From contig NZ_JAFW01000001.1 of NCBI RefSeq assembly GCF_000526335.1, positions 3,534,001-3,598,000 on the forward strand: a DNA stretch of 64,000 bases, in the 5' to 3' direction. Below, one piece after another: positions 34,345 through 42,820 of this stretch. Both the position numbers and the translations under genes were made by a program. The notes below the pieces were generated by a model that worked only from the letters and a program-made list of their open reading frames with translations, searched no databases and had not been told where the DNA came from. Each line of letters starts with the position of its first letter. Within the stretch, counting starts at the first letter, position 1. The DNA is from Arthrobacter sp. 31Y (GTDB lineage: Bacteria; Actinomycetota; Actinomycetes; Actinomycetales; Micrococcaceae).

Positions 34345-36282
34345 GTGGCAGACACAGCAACCTCCAACCTCACCGTCACCACCATCTCCTTGACCATGGC
34401 GGAGCTCGGCCCCTTGAACCCGCTGCCTGTGGTGGCGGCCGAGCTCGACCTGCCCTACACGGTGGGAGAAGGTGTCCCGGAGGAACTCCAGGCGTCGGCC
34501 CGGTACGGGGTGGTTCCCAATGTCTACCCGTATCTGATGCAGGACGGCTACAGCCGCGAGGCGGCACCCAGGGAACTTCCCGCCGTCGTACTCGAAAACA
34601 GCAAACTCAGGGTGACGGTCATCCCGTCGCTGGGCGGCCGCATCTGGGAACTGTTCGATAAAGCGACGGGCAAGCAGCTCCTCCACACCCACGATGCCCC
34701 GCAACTGGCCAACATCGCGCTGCGCAAGGCGTGGTTCGCGGGCGGGCTGGAGTGGAACATCGGAACCCGCGGGCACTCGCCCACTAGCTGCGACCCACTG
34801 CACACGGCCATCGTGCACACGCCGGACGGCAAGCACATCCTGCGTATGTGGGAATTCGAAAGGCTGCGCGAGGTGGTGTTCCAGGTGGACGTGTGGCTGC
34901 CCGAGGACTCGCCTGTGGTGTTCGCGGCGGTGCGGATCCGCAACCCCAACGATCACGACGTCCCCATGTACTGGTGGAGCAACGCGGCCATCCCGGAGAC
35001 CGCGCGGACCCGGGTGATCGCCCCGGCAGAGGAGGCCTTTGGCAGCGACTACGCCACGGACATCACCCGCGTAACACCCACCCGGCATGAAGGCTACGAC
35101 GGCACCTGGCCGGTCAACAGCCCGCACGCGGCTGACTTCTTTTTCGACATCGACCCCTCCGAACGCCGGTGGGTTGTGGCAGCGGACGACGACGGCGACG
35201 GGCTGGCGATGCTGTCCACGGGACTCCTGCGGGGAAAGAAGCTCTTCGTATGGGGCCAAGGCCAGGGCGGTAAACGCTGGCAGGAATGGCTGAGCCCCGG
35301 AGCGGGCCCGTACGCGGAGATTCAGGCCGGCCTTGCGCAGACGCAGTTTGAACACCTGGTGATGCCCGCGGGCGCAGAATGGGCGTGGGTTGAGGCTTAC
35401 GGCAACGGGCACCTGGACCGGGACACATCGCACGGGACCGACTGGGACGCGGCTGTATCCCACGCCAGCGGGCGTTTGGAACAGCTGTTGCCGCACGAGG
35501 AACTGGAGTCCATGCTGCCTGGAGCCATCCGCGATGCTGATATCCCGCCGTCGAAAATCCTCGTCCAAGGCAGCGGCTGGGGTGCTCTTGAGCGGGCCCG
35601 GCGGCACAAAAACGGGAAGGCCTGGGTTGATGAGAGCGGCACCCCGTTCGTGGACGGGAGCGTCACCGGGGAACAGGCGCCATGGCTCGCGCTGCTGCAG
35701 GGAACAGCATTCGACGGCGCGTCCAGTTTCGTAGCGGGGGCGGACTGGGAGGACGTGCTGGCAGGACAGGAAAGCCCGGAGGGTCAATTCCATCTGGCCA
35801 CTATGAAGCACGCCCGGCAGGACTTGGAGGGCGCGACGTCCGGATACCGGCACGTGCTGGCCACGGCGGATGCCAGGCCGGGAACAAAGGCCTTGGCGCA
35901 TCGCGGGCTGGGCCTTGCCTTGCTCGCCGCGGGGCAGGACGCCGATGGACTCGCGGAGCTCCGGAAGGGAGTGGAAGCTGACCCGGCCAACGCAGCCTTA
36001 CTCATGGAGGCCATCACACTGAGCATCCGGCACGGAGACCCGGCCATGGCGCTGGAACTGAACCACACGGCACCCAAGGAGGGCGCCGGCGTCGGACGTT
36101 TGACGTTCCTCAGGGCGCTGGCGCTCGCAAGGACCGGGAACCCGTCCGCAGCGGCCGCGATCCTGCGCGGGGGCGTGGAAATTCCGGACCTCCGCGAGGG
36201 GGAGGACGCGATATCTGCGCTGTGGCAGGAAGTGTGCCCGGGAGAGCCCGTGCCGGCGGCTTACCAATTCGGGATGCATTAG
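34345..36282 (+). CDS. DUF5107 protein with C-terminal TPR-like repeats
   Basis: 645 residues from a GTG one base after the previous stop. Residues about 70-400 match DUF5107, a beta-rich fold (SLGGRIWELFDKATGKQLLH, then GGLEWNIGTRGHSPT) related to carbohydrate mutarotase or hydrolase folds. Residues about 480-640 form TPR-like helical pairs (ALAHRGLGLALLAAGQDADG). DUF5107 genes often accompany sugar catabolic genes in actinobacteria. Function not established; partnership with the DUF6067 protein is strongly implied by spacing. Confidence 0.72.
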   Translation: MADTATSNLTVTTISLTMAELGPLNPLPVVAAELDLPYTVGEGVPEELQASARYGVVPNVYPYLMQDGYSREAAPRELPAVVLENSKLRVTVIPSLGGRIWELFDKATGKQLLHTHDAPQLANIALRKAWFAGGLEWNIGTRGHSPTSCDPLHTAIVHTPDGKHILRMWEFERLREVVFQVDVWLPEDSPVVFAAVRIRNPNDHDVPMYWWSNAAIPETARTRVIAPAEEAFGSDYATDITRVTPTRHEGYDGTWPVNSPHAADFFFDIDPSERRWVVAADDDGDGLAMLSTGLLRGKKLFVWGQGQGGKRWQEWLSPGAGPYAEIQAGLAQTQFEHLVMPAGAEWAWVEAYGNGHLDRDTSHGTDWDAAVSHASGRLEQLLPHEELESMLPGAIRDADIPPSKILVQGSGWGALERARRHKNGKAWVDESGTPFVDGSVTGEQAPWLALLQGTAFDGASSFVAGADWEDVLAGQESPEGQFHLATMKHARQDLEGATSGYRHVLATADARPGTKALAHRGLGLALLAAGQDADGLAELRKGVEADPANAALLMEAITLSIRHGDPAMALELNHTAPKEGAGVGRLTFLRALALARTGNPSAAAAILRGGVEIPDLREGEDAISALWQEVCPGEPVPAAYQFGMH

Positions 36283-36302
36283 TCCCTTCGGAGGACAAAA
36301 TC

Positions 36303-36344
36303 CCCGGGGATAGTGGGTTCAGGCAGGAATGCGCTATCCCCGGG
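36303..36344 (+). terminator. Hairpin after the DUF5107 gene
   Basis: Arms 36303-36313 and 36334-36344 (CCCGGGGATAG and its complement) pair perfectly over 11 bases around a 20-base loop. No T tract follows, so it may be a weak terminator or mRNA-stabilising structure separating this unit from the galactanase promoter. Confidence 0.6.
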
Positions 36345-36385
36345 CGTCATCTGCCGGACATCTGGAGGTCAATAAAAATCAACCC

Positions 36386-36446
36386 TTGACGGGTGATGTG
36401 GGTCACTGTATGTTTACGTAAACCTCTTCTATGTTCACGTAAACAT
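36386..36446 (+). promoter_or_regulatory. LacI-controlled promoter of the galactanase gene
   Basis: -35 TTGACG (36386-36391), 17-base spacer, -10 TATGTT (36409-36414). Operator 1, TGTTTACGTAAAC (36411-36423), covers the -10; operator 2, ATGTTCACGTAAACAT (36431-36446), lies at the predicted transcript start. Centres are 21 bases apart, two helical turns, favouring cooperative binding. The same palindrome recurs at the two importer operons. Confidence 0.85.
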
Positions 36447-36466
36447 GAACGGATTGGATTTAGACA

Positions 36467-39400
36467 ATGTTGTCGAGCTCGCACGCATCGTCGCGTCATC
36501 GTTTAGTCGCGGCCTTAGCTGCTTCAACCCTCGCCCTGGGCACCCTGCCTCTACTAGCCTCGCCAGCCTCCGCTGCTGAGGATCTTGTCCTGACCCCTAA
36601 CCCCGCACAGGCCGGGCCGTCGTTCAAAGGCTGGGGCACCAGCCTCGTCTGGATGGCCAACGCCACCGGTCAGTACCCGGAAGCCATCCGGAATGATTTG
36701 ATCGATAAGGTCTTCGGCGACGACGGCCTGAACCTGAACATCGCCCGCTACAACGTGGGTGGCGGCAACGCTACCGACATCCCCGACTACCTCCGCCCCG
36801 GCGGTGCAGTTCCTGGCTGGTGGAACCCGAATACGGGCCTCTCTGACGCAGCCGGTCCCATCACCACAAATTACGCGGACCGTGACCGTTTCCTGGCAGC
36901 GTGGACCGGCGAGAACGACTCGGACTACAACCTCGACGCCGATGCCTCCCAGCGCGCCTGGATCGCGGCCATCAAGGACAAAGTCACCACGTGGGAAGCC
37001 TTTAGCAACTCCCCGCCCTACTTCATGACCGAAAGTGGCTACGTCAGCGGCGGTACGGACCCCAATGCCGACCAGATCAAGCCCGCCGCCATCGATAAGT
37101 TCGTCAATTACGTCAAGAAGGTAGCTGAGCACGTCGAAGAAACTGAAGGAATCAGCTTCGACACGATCAACCCCCTCAACGAACCCAACACCAACTACTG
37201 GAAGACCACGTTTGGTGGCAACGGCTTGCCCAACGGGGGAGGTCAGGAGGGTGCCCACGCAGGCCCCGCCCTGCAGTCCCAGGTACTGACCGCCATGGCT
37301 GCCGAGCTCGCCGAGCCCGGCACCACCACTGAGGCCAAGGTCTCCGGTCCGGATGAGACGTCACCGAGCCGCTTCCTGGAAGATTGGAACGGCTGGACTC
37401 CGGAAACCAAAGAGGCTGTCAGCCAGCTGAACGTCCACACCTACTCCACCGGCGACCGCCTCGCGGTTCGGGACATCGCCAAGGCAACGGACAAACCGTT
37501 GTCCATGAGCGAAGTGGAAGGCAACTGGGGCGGTGACTCCTGGAATCCGGAAAGCATCGAAAACGGTCTGGGCATGGCCACCCGCATTACCGATGACCTC
37601 CGTGAGCTCGATCCTGAGTCCTGGGTGCTGTGGCAGCCGGTTGAAGACCTCTACAACATGGAACTGGGCGAGAAGAAGAACTGGGGATCCGTCTTCATCG
37701 ACTTCGACTGCAACGCCGACGGCGACTCCGTGCGGCGTTTGGCTGCAGGCGCCGCAGATCCTTCGTGCCGCACCACGGTGAACTCGAAGTACAACACCAT
37801 CCGCAACTTCACCCACTACATCGCACCGGGTGACCGGATCATTCCCACCAGCGACGGCAAGACCACATCTGCGCTGAAGGCCGATGGTTCCGGCCTGTCG
37901 ATGGTGCACACCAACGATTCCGATCAGGCCAAGACCATCAAGGTGGACTTGTCCAAGTTCGCAACGATCGCCGCCGGTGCCACGGTTACCCCGGTGGTTA
38001 CCACCCAGTCTCCGTCCGGCGACCCGACGGCCAACGCACTTGTCAGTGGCGCCGCCGTGGCAGTCGACGCCGGAACGCGCTCGGCGACGCTGACTGTTCC
38101 TGCCAAGTCCGTCACCACCTTCGTGGTGAACGGGGCATCCGGTGTCGCAGCCGATGCGCCGGCGGTACAGGATGGACAGTCCTACAGCTTCGTTGGAGTT
38201 CAGAGTGGCCGCGCAGTTTCGGCTTCGGACGGATCTCCCAAGACGGTGCTCTCTGATTCGGTGGCTGGCGGGAACCAGGTGTGGAAGGCAACCCTCATCG
38301 CTGATGAAGACGGCACCACCCGTGACCGTTTTGTCCTGAGGCTCGCCGACGGCCGTGCTTTGGCCGCAGACGCCAATGGCACCACGCTGCGCACCATCAC
38401 CGACGAAGAAGCCCGCACGGATAGCTCGGCGCAGTGGCTGTTCAGCACCACGGACGGTACCTCGTTCAGCCTTCTGAATGCTGGCGTTCACCAGGTCCTG
38501 GACGTCTCGAACCAGTCCACGCATGAAGGTGCTTGGATTGGGCTATGGACCTCCAACGGTGGGGCCAACCAAGCCTTCACCCTCCGGAACGCCAGTGAGG
38601 GCACCGGCTACAACAGCTTCCGGCCCGGTCAGGACTGGCGGGATAACAACGGAAACCTCATCCAGGCCCACGGTGGTCAGGTGGTCACGTCCAAGGATTC
38701 CGCGGGCAAGACCATCTACTACCTGTACGGCGAAGACCGTACCAACGGCTACCACTCGGCACCGGGCGTGCACGGCTACAGCTCCTACGATCTGTACAAC
38801 TGGAAGGACGAGGGAGTTGCGCTGAAGACGTTGTCCTCACGCGGGCAAATCGACTCGGATCCGTACTTCCAGAACCTTTACTCGGGCTACACCACGGAGC
38901 AGAAGGACGCCGTCTACCGTGACCTCGGTACGGTTCCTGTAAATGGCCAGACCCCGCCGATCCTTGAGCGGCCCAAGGTCATCTACAACGCTGCCACCAA
39001 CAAGTGGGTCATGTGGGTCCACGCTGACGGACCGTCGTCGTGGTCTACCGCTCAGTACGCCAAAGCCAACGCAGGCGTAGCAATCTCTGATTCACCGTTT
39101 GGGCCGTTCCGGTACATCGACAGCTACCGCCTCCACAAGGCAACGGCCGGCGATCCCACCAACAAGGCTCCGAATAACCCGGGCATGGCCAGGGACATGA
39201 ACCTCTTCGTGGATGACGATGGCACGGGCTACATCATCTACTCCAGCGAAGAAAACGCCACCATGTTCATCTCCAAGCTCAACGCTGACTACACCTACCT
39301 GTCCGCTTCGCCGGACACTGCGGTGGAGGGTGTGGACTTCCGGCGGGCCTTCGTCAACCAGTCCCGTGAATCACCGGCCATCATGAAATACAACGGCCGC

Positions 39401-40759
39401 TACTTCATCATCTCTTCGGGAACTACTGGTTGGTCGCCCAACCCGTCCCGGTACGGCACAGCCACCAGCATCCTGGGGGAGTGGACCGACAAGGGAGATC
39501 CGTTCAGCAGCGATGTTTCCTGGAACTCCAACAACTCCCAGCCGTCCTCGGTGATCCCCGTGGACCCGGCCAATGGCAAGTTCATCTACATGGGTGACCG
39601 CTGGAACGGCGGATCGGACCAAGCCCTGGCCACCGCACCCATGGTGTGGATGCCTATCCAGATGGGCGAAGGCGGCAAGACCCTGGCCGTGAAGGCCCCG
39701 TCCGAGTGGAAACTCGAGGACCTTGACGCGAACGCTGCATGGGACGTCACCGGTGTTCCTGCCAGCCTGGCTGTGGGGTCAACCTTCAGTGTGAACTCCG
39801 TGACGGTCACCCAGAACGGGCAGAGCTCCACCCAGCCGGTGACCTGGCAGGTCAGTGGCAACACGAACACGGTGGGCGTCATTACTGCCACGGGGACCTT
39901 GCCTGGTTTCGGGAACCGGACATTCACCCGGACCATCCCGGTGGTCCCGGACGGTGTTCAGTACGCAGTGAACGCCGGTGGGAAGCAAACCGCTGACTGG
40001 ACTGCGTTGATGGCAGCAGCTGCCCAGGACGGTCCTGTCTTGAACAGCGCAGCGGACCAGCCGTTCGGTGCTGACCCGGTCACGGGCAAGAGCTGGGGTT
40101 ACGAAAGTGAAGGCAGTGGCGTCACGGGCACTACTGATGGCAACATCTTCACCACCCTCCGTTACGCAGCAGCCGGCCGGGACCTGAGCTACAAGTTCAA
40201 CGATCTGGCTCCGGGTACCTACACGGTTTACGCCGGGTACTACGATCCGTGGGCCCAGTGGGATGACCGCGGAGCGAAGGTCACCGTCAACGGTGCCGTG
40301 GTTGAGGCTGATCACGACTACAGCGGCGACTACCAGTCCGCGGCCTACCAGAACGTCACTGTAGGAACGGACGGGAAACTGACCTTCGCGCTGAGCCCCA
40401 CCCGGGGCCCGGATGTGCAGTTGAGCTGGCTGATGATCGCCAACCCGGTGCTCACCGAGACCGCACCGCAGTTGAAGGTCACCGCAGTGGCAAGCACCAA
40501 GTGTGTTGCCGGCAAGGTCACCGTGACCGCGCAGCTGACGAACAACGACACGAAGTCGGTTCAGGCCACCTTCACCTCGGCCTACGGAACCAAGACCTTC
40601 GCAGAGGTCAAGCCGGGCAAGAACGCGCTCCACGCCTTCAGCACCCGTGCTGCATCGGTACCAGCAGGCACCGTGGCCGTTGAAGCCAAGGCCACAGTGA
40701 ACGGCCAAGCCGTGACAGTGACAGCGAACGCCGCCTACAACGCAGCATCCTGCAACTAA
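36467..40759 (+). CDS. Secreted bifunctional galactanase: GH30 + ricin/CBM13 + GH43
   Basis: 1430 residues with a signal peptide ending near ASA (36). Domains: GH30 (about 37-450), closest in style to endo-beta-1,6-galactanases, with RYNVGGGN, acid/base Glu239 in LNEPN and nucleophile Glu349 in MSEVEG; a ricin-type beta-trefoil (about 565-708); GH43 (about 711-1078) resembling exo-beta-1,3-galactanases, with ERPKVIYN, RESPAIMKYNGRYF and NNSQPSS; an Ig-like Big_4-type domain (about 1085-1165); a carbohydrate-binding-like sandwich (about 1170-1325); and a C-terminal beta domain. The predicted joint action is removal of 1,6-linked side chains and the 1,3-linked backbone of type II arabinogalactan. 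In bifidobacteria these activities lie on separate genes. No sorting signal, so it is released or held by other wall proteins. Regulated by the LacI sites upstream. Confidence 0.85.
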   Translation: MLSSSHASSRHRLVAALAASTLALGTLPLLASPASAAEDLVLTPNPAQAGPSFKGWGTSLVWMANATGQYPEAIRNDLIDKVFGDDGLNLNIARYNVGGGNATDIPDYLRPGGAVPGWWNPNTGLSDAAGPITTNYADRDRFLAAWTGENDSDYNLDADASQRAWIAAIKDKVTTWEAFSNSPPYFMTESGYVSGGTDPNADQIKPAAIDKFVNYVKKVAEHVEETEGISFDTINPLNEPNTNYWKTTFGGNGLPNGGGQEGAHAGPALQSQVLTAMAAELAEPGTTTEAKVSGPDETSPSRFLEDWNGWTPETKEAVSQLNVHTYSTGDRLAVRDIAKATDKPLSMSEVEGNWGGDSWNPESIENGLGMATRITDDLRELDPESWVLWQPVEDLYNMELGEKKNWGSVFIDFDCNADGDSVRRLAAGAADPSCRTTVNSKYNTIRNFTHYIAPGDRIIPTSDGKTTSALKADGSGLSMVHTNDSDQAKTIKVDLSKFATIAAGATVTPVVTTQSPSGDPTANALVSGAAVAVDAGTRSATLTVPAKSVTTFVVNGASGVAADAPAVQDGQSYSFVGVQSGRAVSASDGSPKTVLSDSVAGGNQVWKATLIADEDGTTRDRFVLRLADGRALAADANGTTLRTITDEEARTDSSAQWLFSTTDGTSFSLLNAGVHQVLDVSNQSTHEGAWIGLWTSNGGANQAFTLRNASEGTGYNSFRPGQDWRDNNGNLIQAHGGQVVTSKDSAGKTIYYLYGEDRTNGYHSAPGVHGYSSYDLYNWKDEGVALKTLSSRGQIDSDPYFQNLYSGYTTEQKDAVYRDLGTVPVNGQTPPILERPKVIYNAATNKWVMWVHADGPSSWSTAQYAKANAGVAISDSPFGPFRYIDSYRLHKATAGDPTNKAPNNPGMARDMNLFVDDDGTGYIIYSSEENATMFISKLNADYTYLSASPDTAVEGVDFRRAFVNQSRESPAIMKYNGRYFIISSGTTGWSPNPSRYGTATSILGEWTDKGDPFSSDVSWNSNNSQPSSVIPVDPANGKFIYMGDRWNGGSDQALATAPMVWMPIQMGEGGKTLAVKAPSEWKLEDLDANAAWDVTGVPASLAVGSTFSVNSVTVTQNGQSSTQPVTWQVSGNTNTVGVITATGTLPGFGNRTFTRTIPVVPDGVQYAVNAGGKQTADWTALMAAAAQDGPVLNSAADQPFGADPVTGKSWGYESEGSGVTGTTDGNIFTTLRYAAAGRDLSYKFNDLAPGTYTVYAGYYDPWAQWDDRGAKVTVNGAVVEADHDYSGDYQSAAYQNVTVGTDGKLTFALSPTRGPDVQLSWLMIANPVLTETAPQLKVTAVASTKCVAGKVTVTAQLTNNDTKSVQATFTSAYGTKTFAEVKPGKNALHAFSTRAASVPAGTVAVEAKATVNGQAVTVTANAAYNAASCN

Positions 40760-40765
40760 CCTGAC

Positions 40766-40805
40766 GCTGGTGGCCCGCCTGATTGGCGGGCCACCAGCCT
40801 CTTTT
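40766..40805 (+). terminator. Intrinsic terminator of the galactanase gene
   Basis: Perfect 14-base arms (40766-40779, 40785-40798) around a 5-base loop, then CTCTTTTA. One of the strongest terminators in the window. It implies that the WxL-like pair downstream has its own weak promoter or relies on read-through. Confidence 0.93.
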
Positions 40806-40858
40806 ACCCCCAACCTTCCCGGCTGAATCGCCGGACCTTCGTGAAAGAAGCATGAAAA

Positions 40859-41482
40859 GTGAACCGACATAAATTCCTGGCCCGAGGCGCAGCCATTTCC
40901 ACTGCCACGGCGTTGTTGCTGGGTGTCGCCGGAATGGCGATGGCAGACCAGAACCACGGCGATCAGGACGTCGATGTCAACGTCGGCATTACCGAAATCG
41001 TCGACGGCGGTGTGTTGGCCATGAGCGTGGCGGGAACCGCCACGGCACTGACCGAGGATGGCTCCACACCCACGGTGCGGCAGTTCAAGGGCACCCTGCC
41101 TACCGTGACGGTGACAGATACCCGGTCCCCGGATGAGATCCCTGCCGGCGCTGGCTGGTACGTGCTGGGCACCTCAACCGATTTCGCCGGCGGCGCGGGA
41201 CAACCTGCCATCAGCGCCTCCCACCTGGGGTGGGCACCGAAAGTCATCGACGGCGGTGCGTCCGGTCAGGTGGCCGAGGGCGACCAGGTGAACACCTCGA
41301 TGGATTCCGGCGCCAACGCAGTAGGCCTGGTGGACCAGGAACTGCTCGCGCTGGCTTTGGATTCGGGAGCGATTGCCTCTGAAGGGCAGTGGACAGCCAA
41401 CGCTGACCTGTTCATGAAGACGCCTGCCACCGTGGCGCCGGGCAACTACACCGCGAAGCTCACTCTGTCCCTGTTTGAATAG
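40859..41482 (+). CDS. WxL-like cell-surface protein, copy 1
   Basis: 207 residues from a GTG. The signal peptide ends AMA (about 29); the mature N-terminus is rich in acidic residues (NHGDQDVDVNV). The domain has the core pattern of WxL wall-binding domains: VTVTDTR, then a short Gly/Ala loop, then GWYVLGTSTDF, and at the C-terminus VAPGNYTAKLTLSLFE. In canonical Firmicutes WxL domains the last motif reads like YTATLTWTLSD; here the second Trp is replaced. No LPxTG or membrane anchor, so it should attach non-covalently to the wall. A WxL-interacting protein is encoded immediately downstream, and a copy about 75% identical lies at 56398. Confidence 0.72.
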   Translation: MNRHKFLARGAAISTATALLLGVAGMAMADQNHGDQDVDVNVGITEIVDGGVLAMSVAGTATALTEDGSTPTVRQFKGTLPTVTVTDTRSPDEIPAGAGWYVLGTSTDFAGGAGQPAISASHLGWAPKVIDGGASGQVAEGDQVNTSMDSGANAVGLVDQELLALALDSGAIASEGQWTANADLFMKTPATVAPGNYTAKLTLSLFE

Positions 41483-41506
41483 ATGCGCCGGAGGTATCTT
41501 CATCCT

Positions 41507-42577
41507 ATGAGGCTCCCAATGCTGGGGCAGGCCGGTTGTGGTCACCTGCGGCGAGTTGTTGCCATGTACCTAGTGGCGTCCGTAATCTTTGCAAGCGTCG
41601 CTTTTGCGCCGGCCGGCTTTGCCACCACCGGTGATCCCACGGATAGTCCGGTCACCTGGGCCGTGACTCCTGCGGACGCAGCGGGCCCTGACGGTCGCTC
41701 ATGGGTTGAATTGGAACTCGATTCCGGGGCAAGCGTTGAGGAACACCTGGCCGTCAGGAACCTCAGCGACAGGGAGGTCACCTTTTCCCTCACTGCGGCT
41801 GATGGGTATTTCACTCCTACAGGGCGTTTCAATATGCTCCCCGGCGACAAACAGTCGGTTGCTGCAGGTACCTGGATCCAGATGGACAAGACGGTCACCG
41901 TAGCGGCGGGAGGTACCGCCGTCGTGCCGTTCAAGGTGACGGTCCCGGACAACGCGACACCAGGCGATCATGCAGCGGGTATAGCTGCTTCGATCTATTC
42001 CCAAGGCGGTTCGGACGGGACTCAACTGGGCGTGGAGAGCCGCGTCGGGTTCCGCGTCATGACCCGGGTAAAAGGCGAAGTCAAAGCTGCACTGAGCGTG
42101 AAGGCAACCGCTAGCTACGATACGTCGTGGAATCCCCTGGAACCCGGATCTGCTGACCTCACGGTCGACCTCGAGAACACGGGCAACGTCCGTTTATCCG
42201 TGGACCCTTCCACTGTGATGAACGACGCCCGGTGGCCGGCCGCGGGGACCGACGAAGCCCGAACTCTTGAATTGCTGCCCGGAGACCGTCGAACCGTCAG
42301 TGTCCACGTCCCGCAGGTGTGGCCGCTGGGCATCATGACCTTGCCAGTGACGGTCTCGCAAGGGGTGATTGCCCCTGACGGTGCCACCCAATCGCTGGAT
42401 CCGGTGCGGGAAAGTGTGACGTTATGGGCGATTCCGTGGCCGCAGCTAGCCATCTTTGTTGCTTTGTTGCTTCTGTTTGCGGGCCTTTTCCAGGGACGCC
42501 GGCGGCGGAAGAAGGAGCTGGTCCGGCTGGTGGAGGAGGCCCGCGAGGCCGGGCGCCGGGAAGTGGGAACGCCCTGA
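41507..42577 (+). CDS. WxL-interacting protein (DUF916-type) with C-terminal membrane anchor
   Basis: 356 residues from the ATG at 41507, which has GGAGG upstream (spacing a long 12 bases); an ATG at 41483 directly after the previous stop is the alternative. Signal peptide, then two beta-sandwich domains: the first (about 45-170: VTPADAAGPDG, HLAVRNLSDREVTFSLTAAD, AGIAASIYSQGG) matches the peptidoglycan-binding WxLIP domain, and the second (about 180-300: VDLENTGNVRLSVDPS) matches the WxL-binding domain. One membrane helix (WPQLAIFVALLLLFAGLF) and an Arg/Lys-rich tail end the protein. In Firmicutes WxLIPs tether WxL proteins to the envelope. Co-transcribed with WxL-like copy 1. Confidence 0.78.
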   Translation: MRLPMLGQAGCGHLRRVVAMYLVASVIFASVAFAPAGFATTGDPTDSPVTWAVTPADAAGPDGRSWVELELDSGASVEEHLAVRNLSDREVTFSLTAADGYFTPTGRFNMLPGDKQSVAAGTWIQMDKTVTVAAGGTAVVPFKVTVPDNATPGDHAAGIAASIYSQGGSDGTQLGVESRVGFRVMTRVKGEVKAALSVKATASYDTSWNPLEPGSADLTVDLENTGNVRLSVDPSTVMNDARWPAAGTDEARTLELLPGDRRTVSVHVPQVWPLGIMTLPVTVSQGVIAPDGATQSLDPVRESVTLWAIPWPQLAIFVALLLLFAGLFQGRRRRKKELVRLVEEAREAGRREVGTP

Positions 42578-42631
42578 GTTTCGGGTGCGCGCCGTGCTCC
42601 GGAAAAAGTCTTGGAACGCAGCCAAAAACCC

Positions 42632-42689
42632 TTGTCAAACTAATCATGTTTACGTAAACTTCTTGCAGTTCAATGTTTACGTGAACATT
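42632..42689 (+). promoter_or_regulatory. LacI-controlled promoter of sugar importer 1
   Basis: -35 TTGTCA (42632-42637), 17-base spacer, -10 TAAACT (42655-42660). Operator ATGTTTACGTAAACT (42646-42660) overlaps the spacer and -10; a second, ATGTTTACGTGAACATT (42673-42689), lies just downstream with centres 27 bases apart. Same palindrome as before the galactanase and importer 2. The remaining leader up to 42820 shows no gene. Confidence 0.85.
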
Positions 42690-42820
42690 CACTAAATCAT
42701 TGATCAGATCCAGCGACTTTCTGCTTCCACAAGCCCACACTTGAGCTATCTCAGAGGTGACAAAGAGCGCACGCGGATGTTGGGCAGTCTTACGAAGAAC
42801 CACGATCCAAAGGAGTAATC

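Noticed and set aside
34249..35901. 550-codon open frame on the minus strand
   Set aside because: Complement of the DUF5107 gene with Arg/Val/His-rich low-information sequence.
38600..39700. GH43 domain as alpha-L-arabinofuranosidase or xylosidase
   Set aside because: The ERPKVIYN and RESPAIMKYNGRYF words and the pairing with a GH30 galactanase and a ricin trefoil fit exo-1,3-galactanases better; a CAZy search would settle it.
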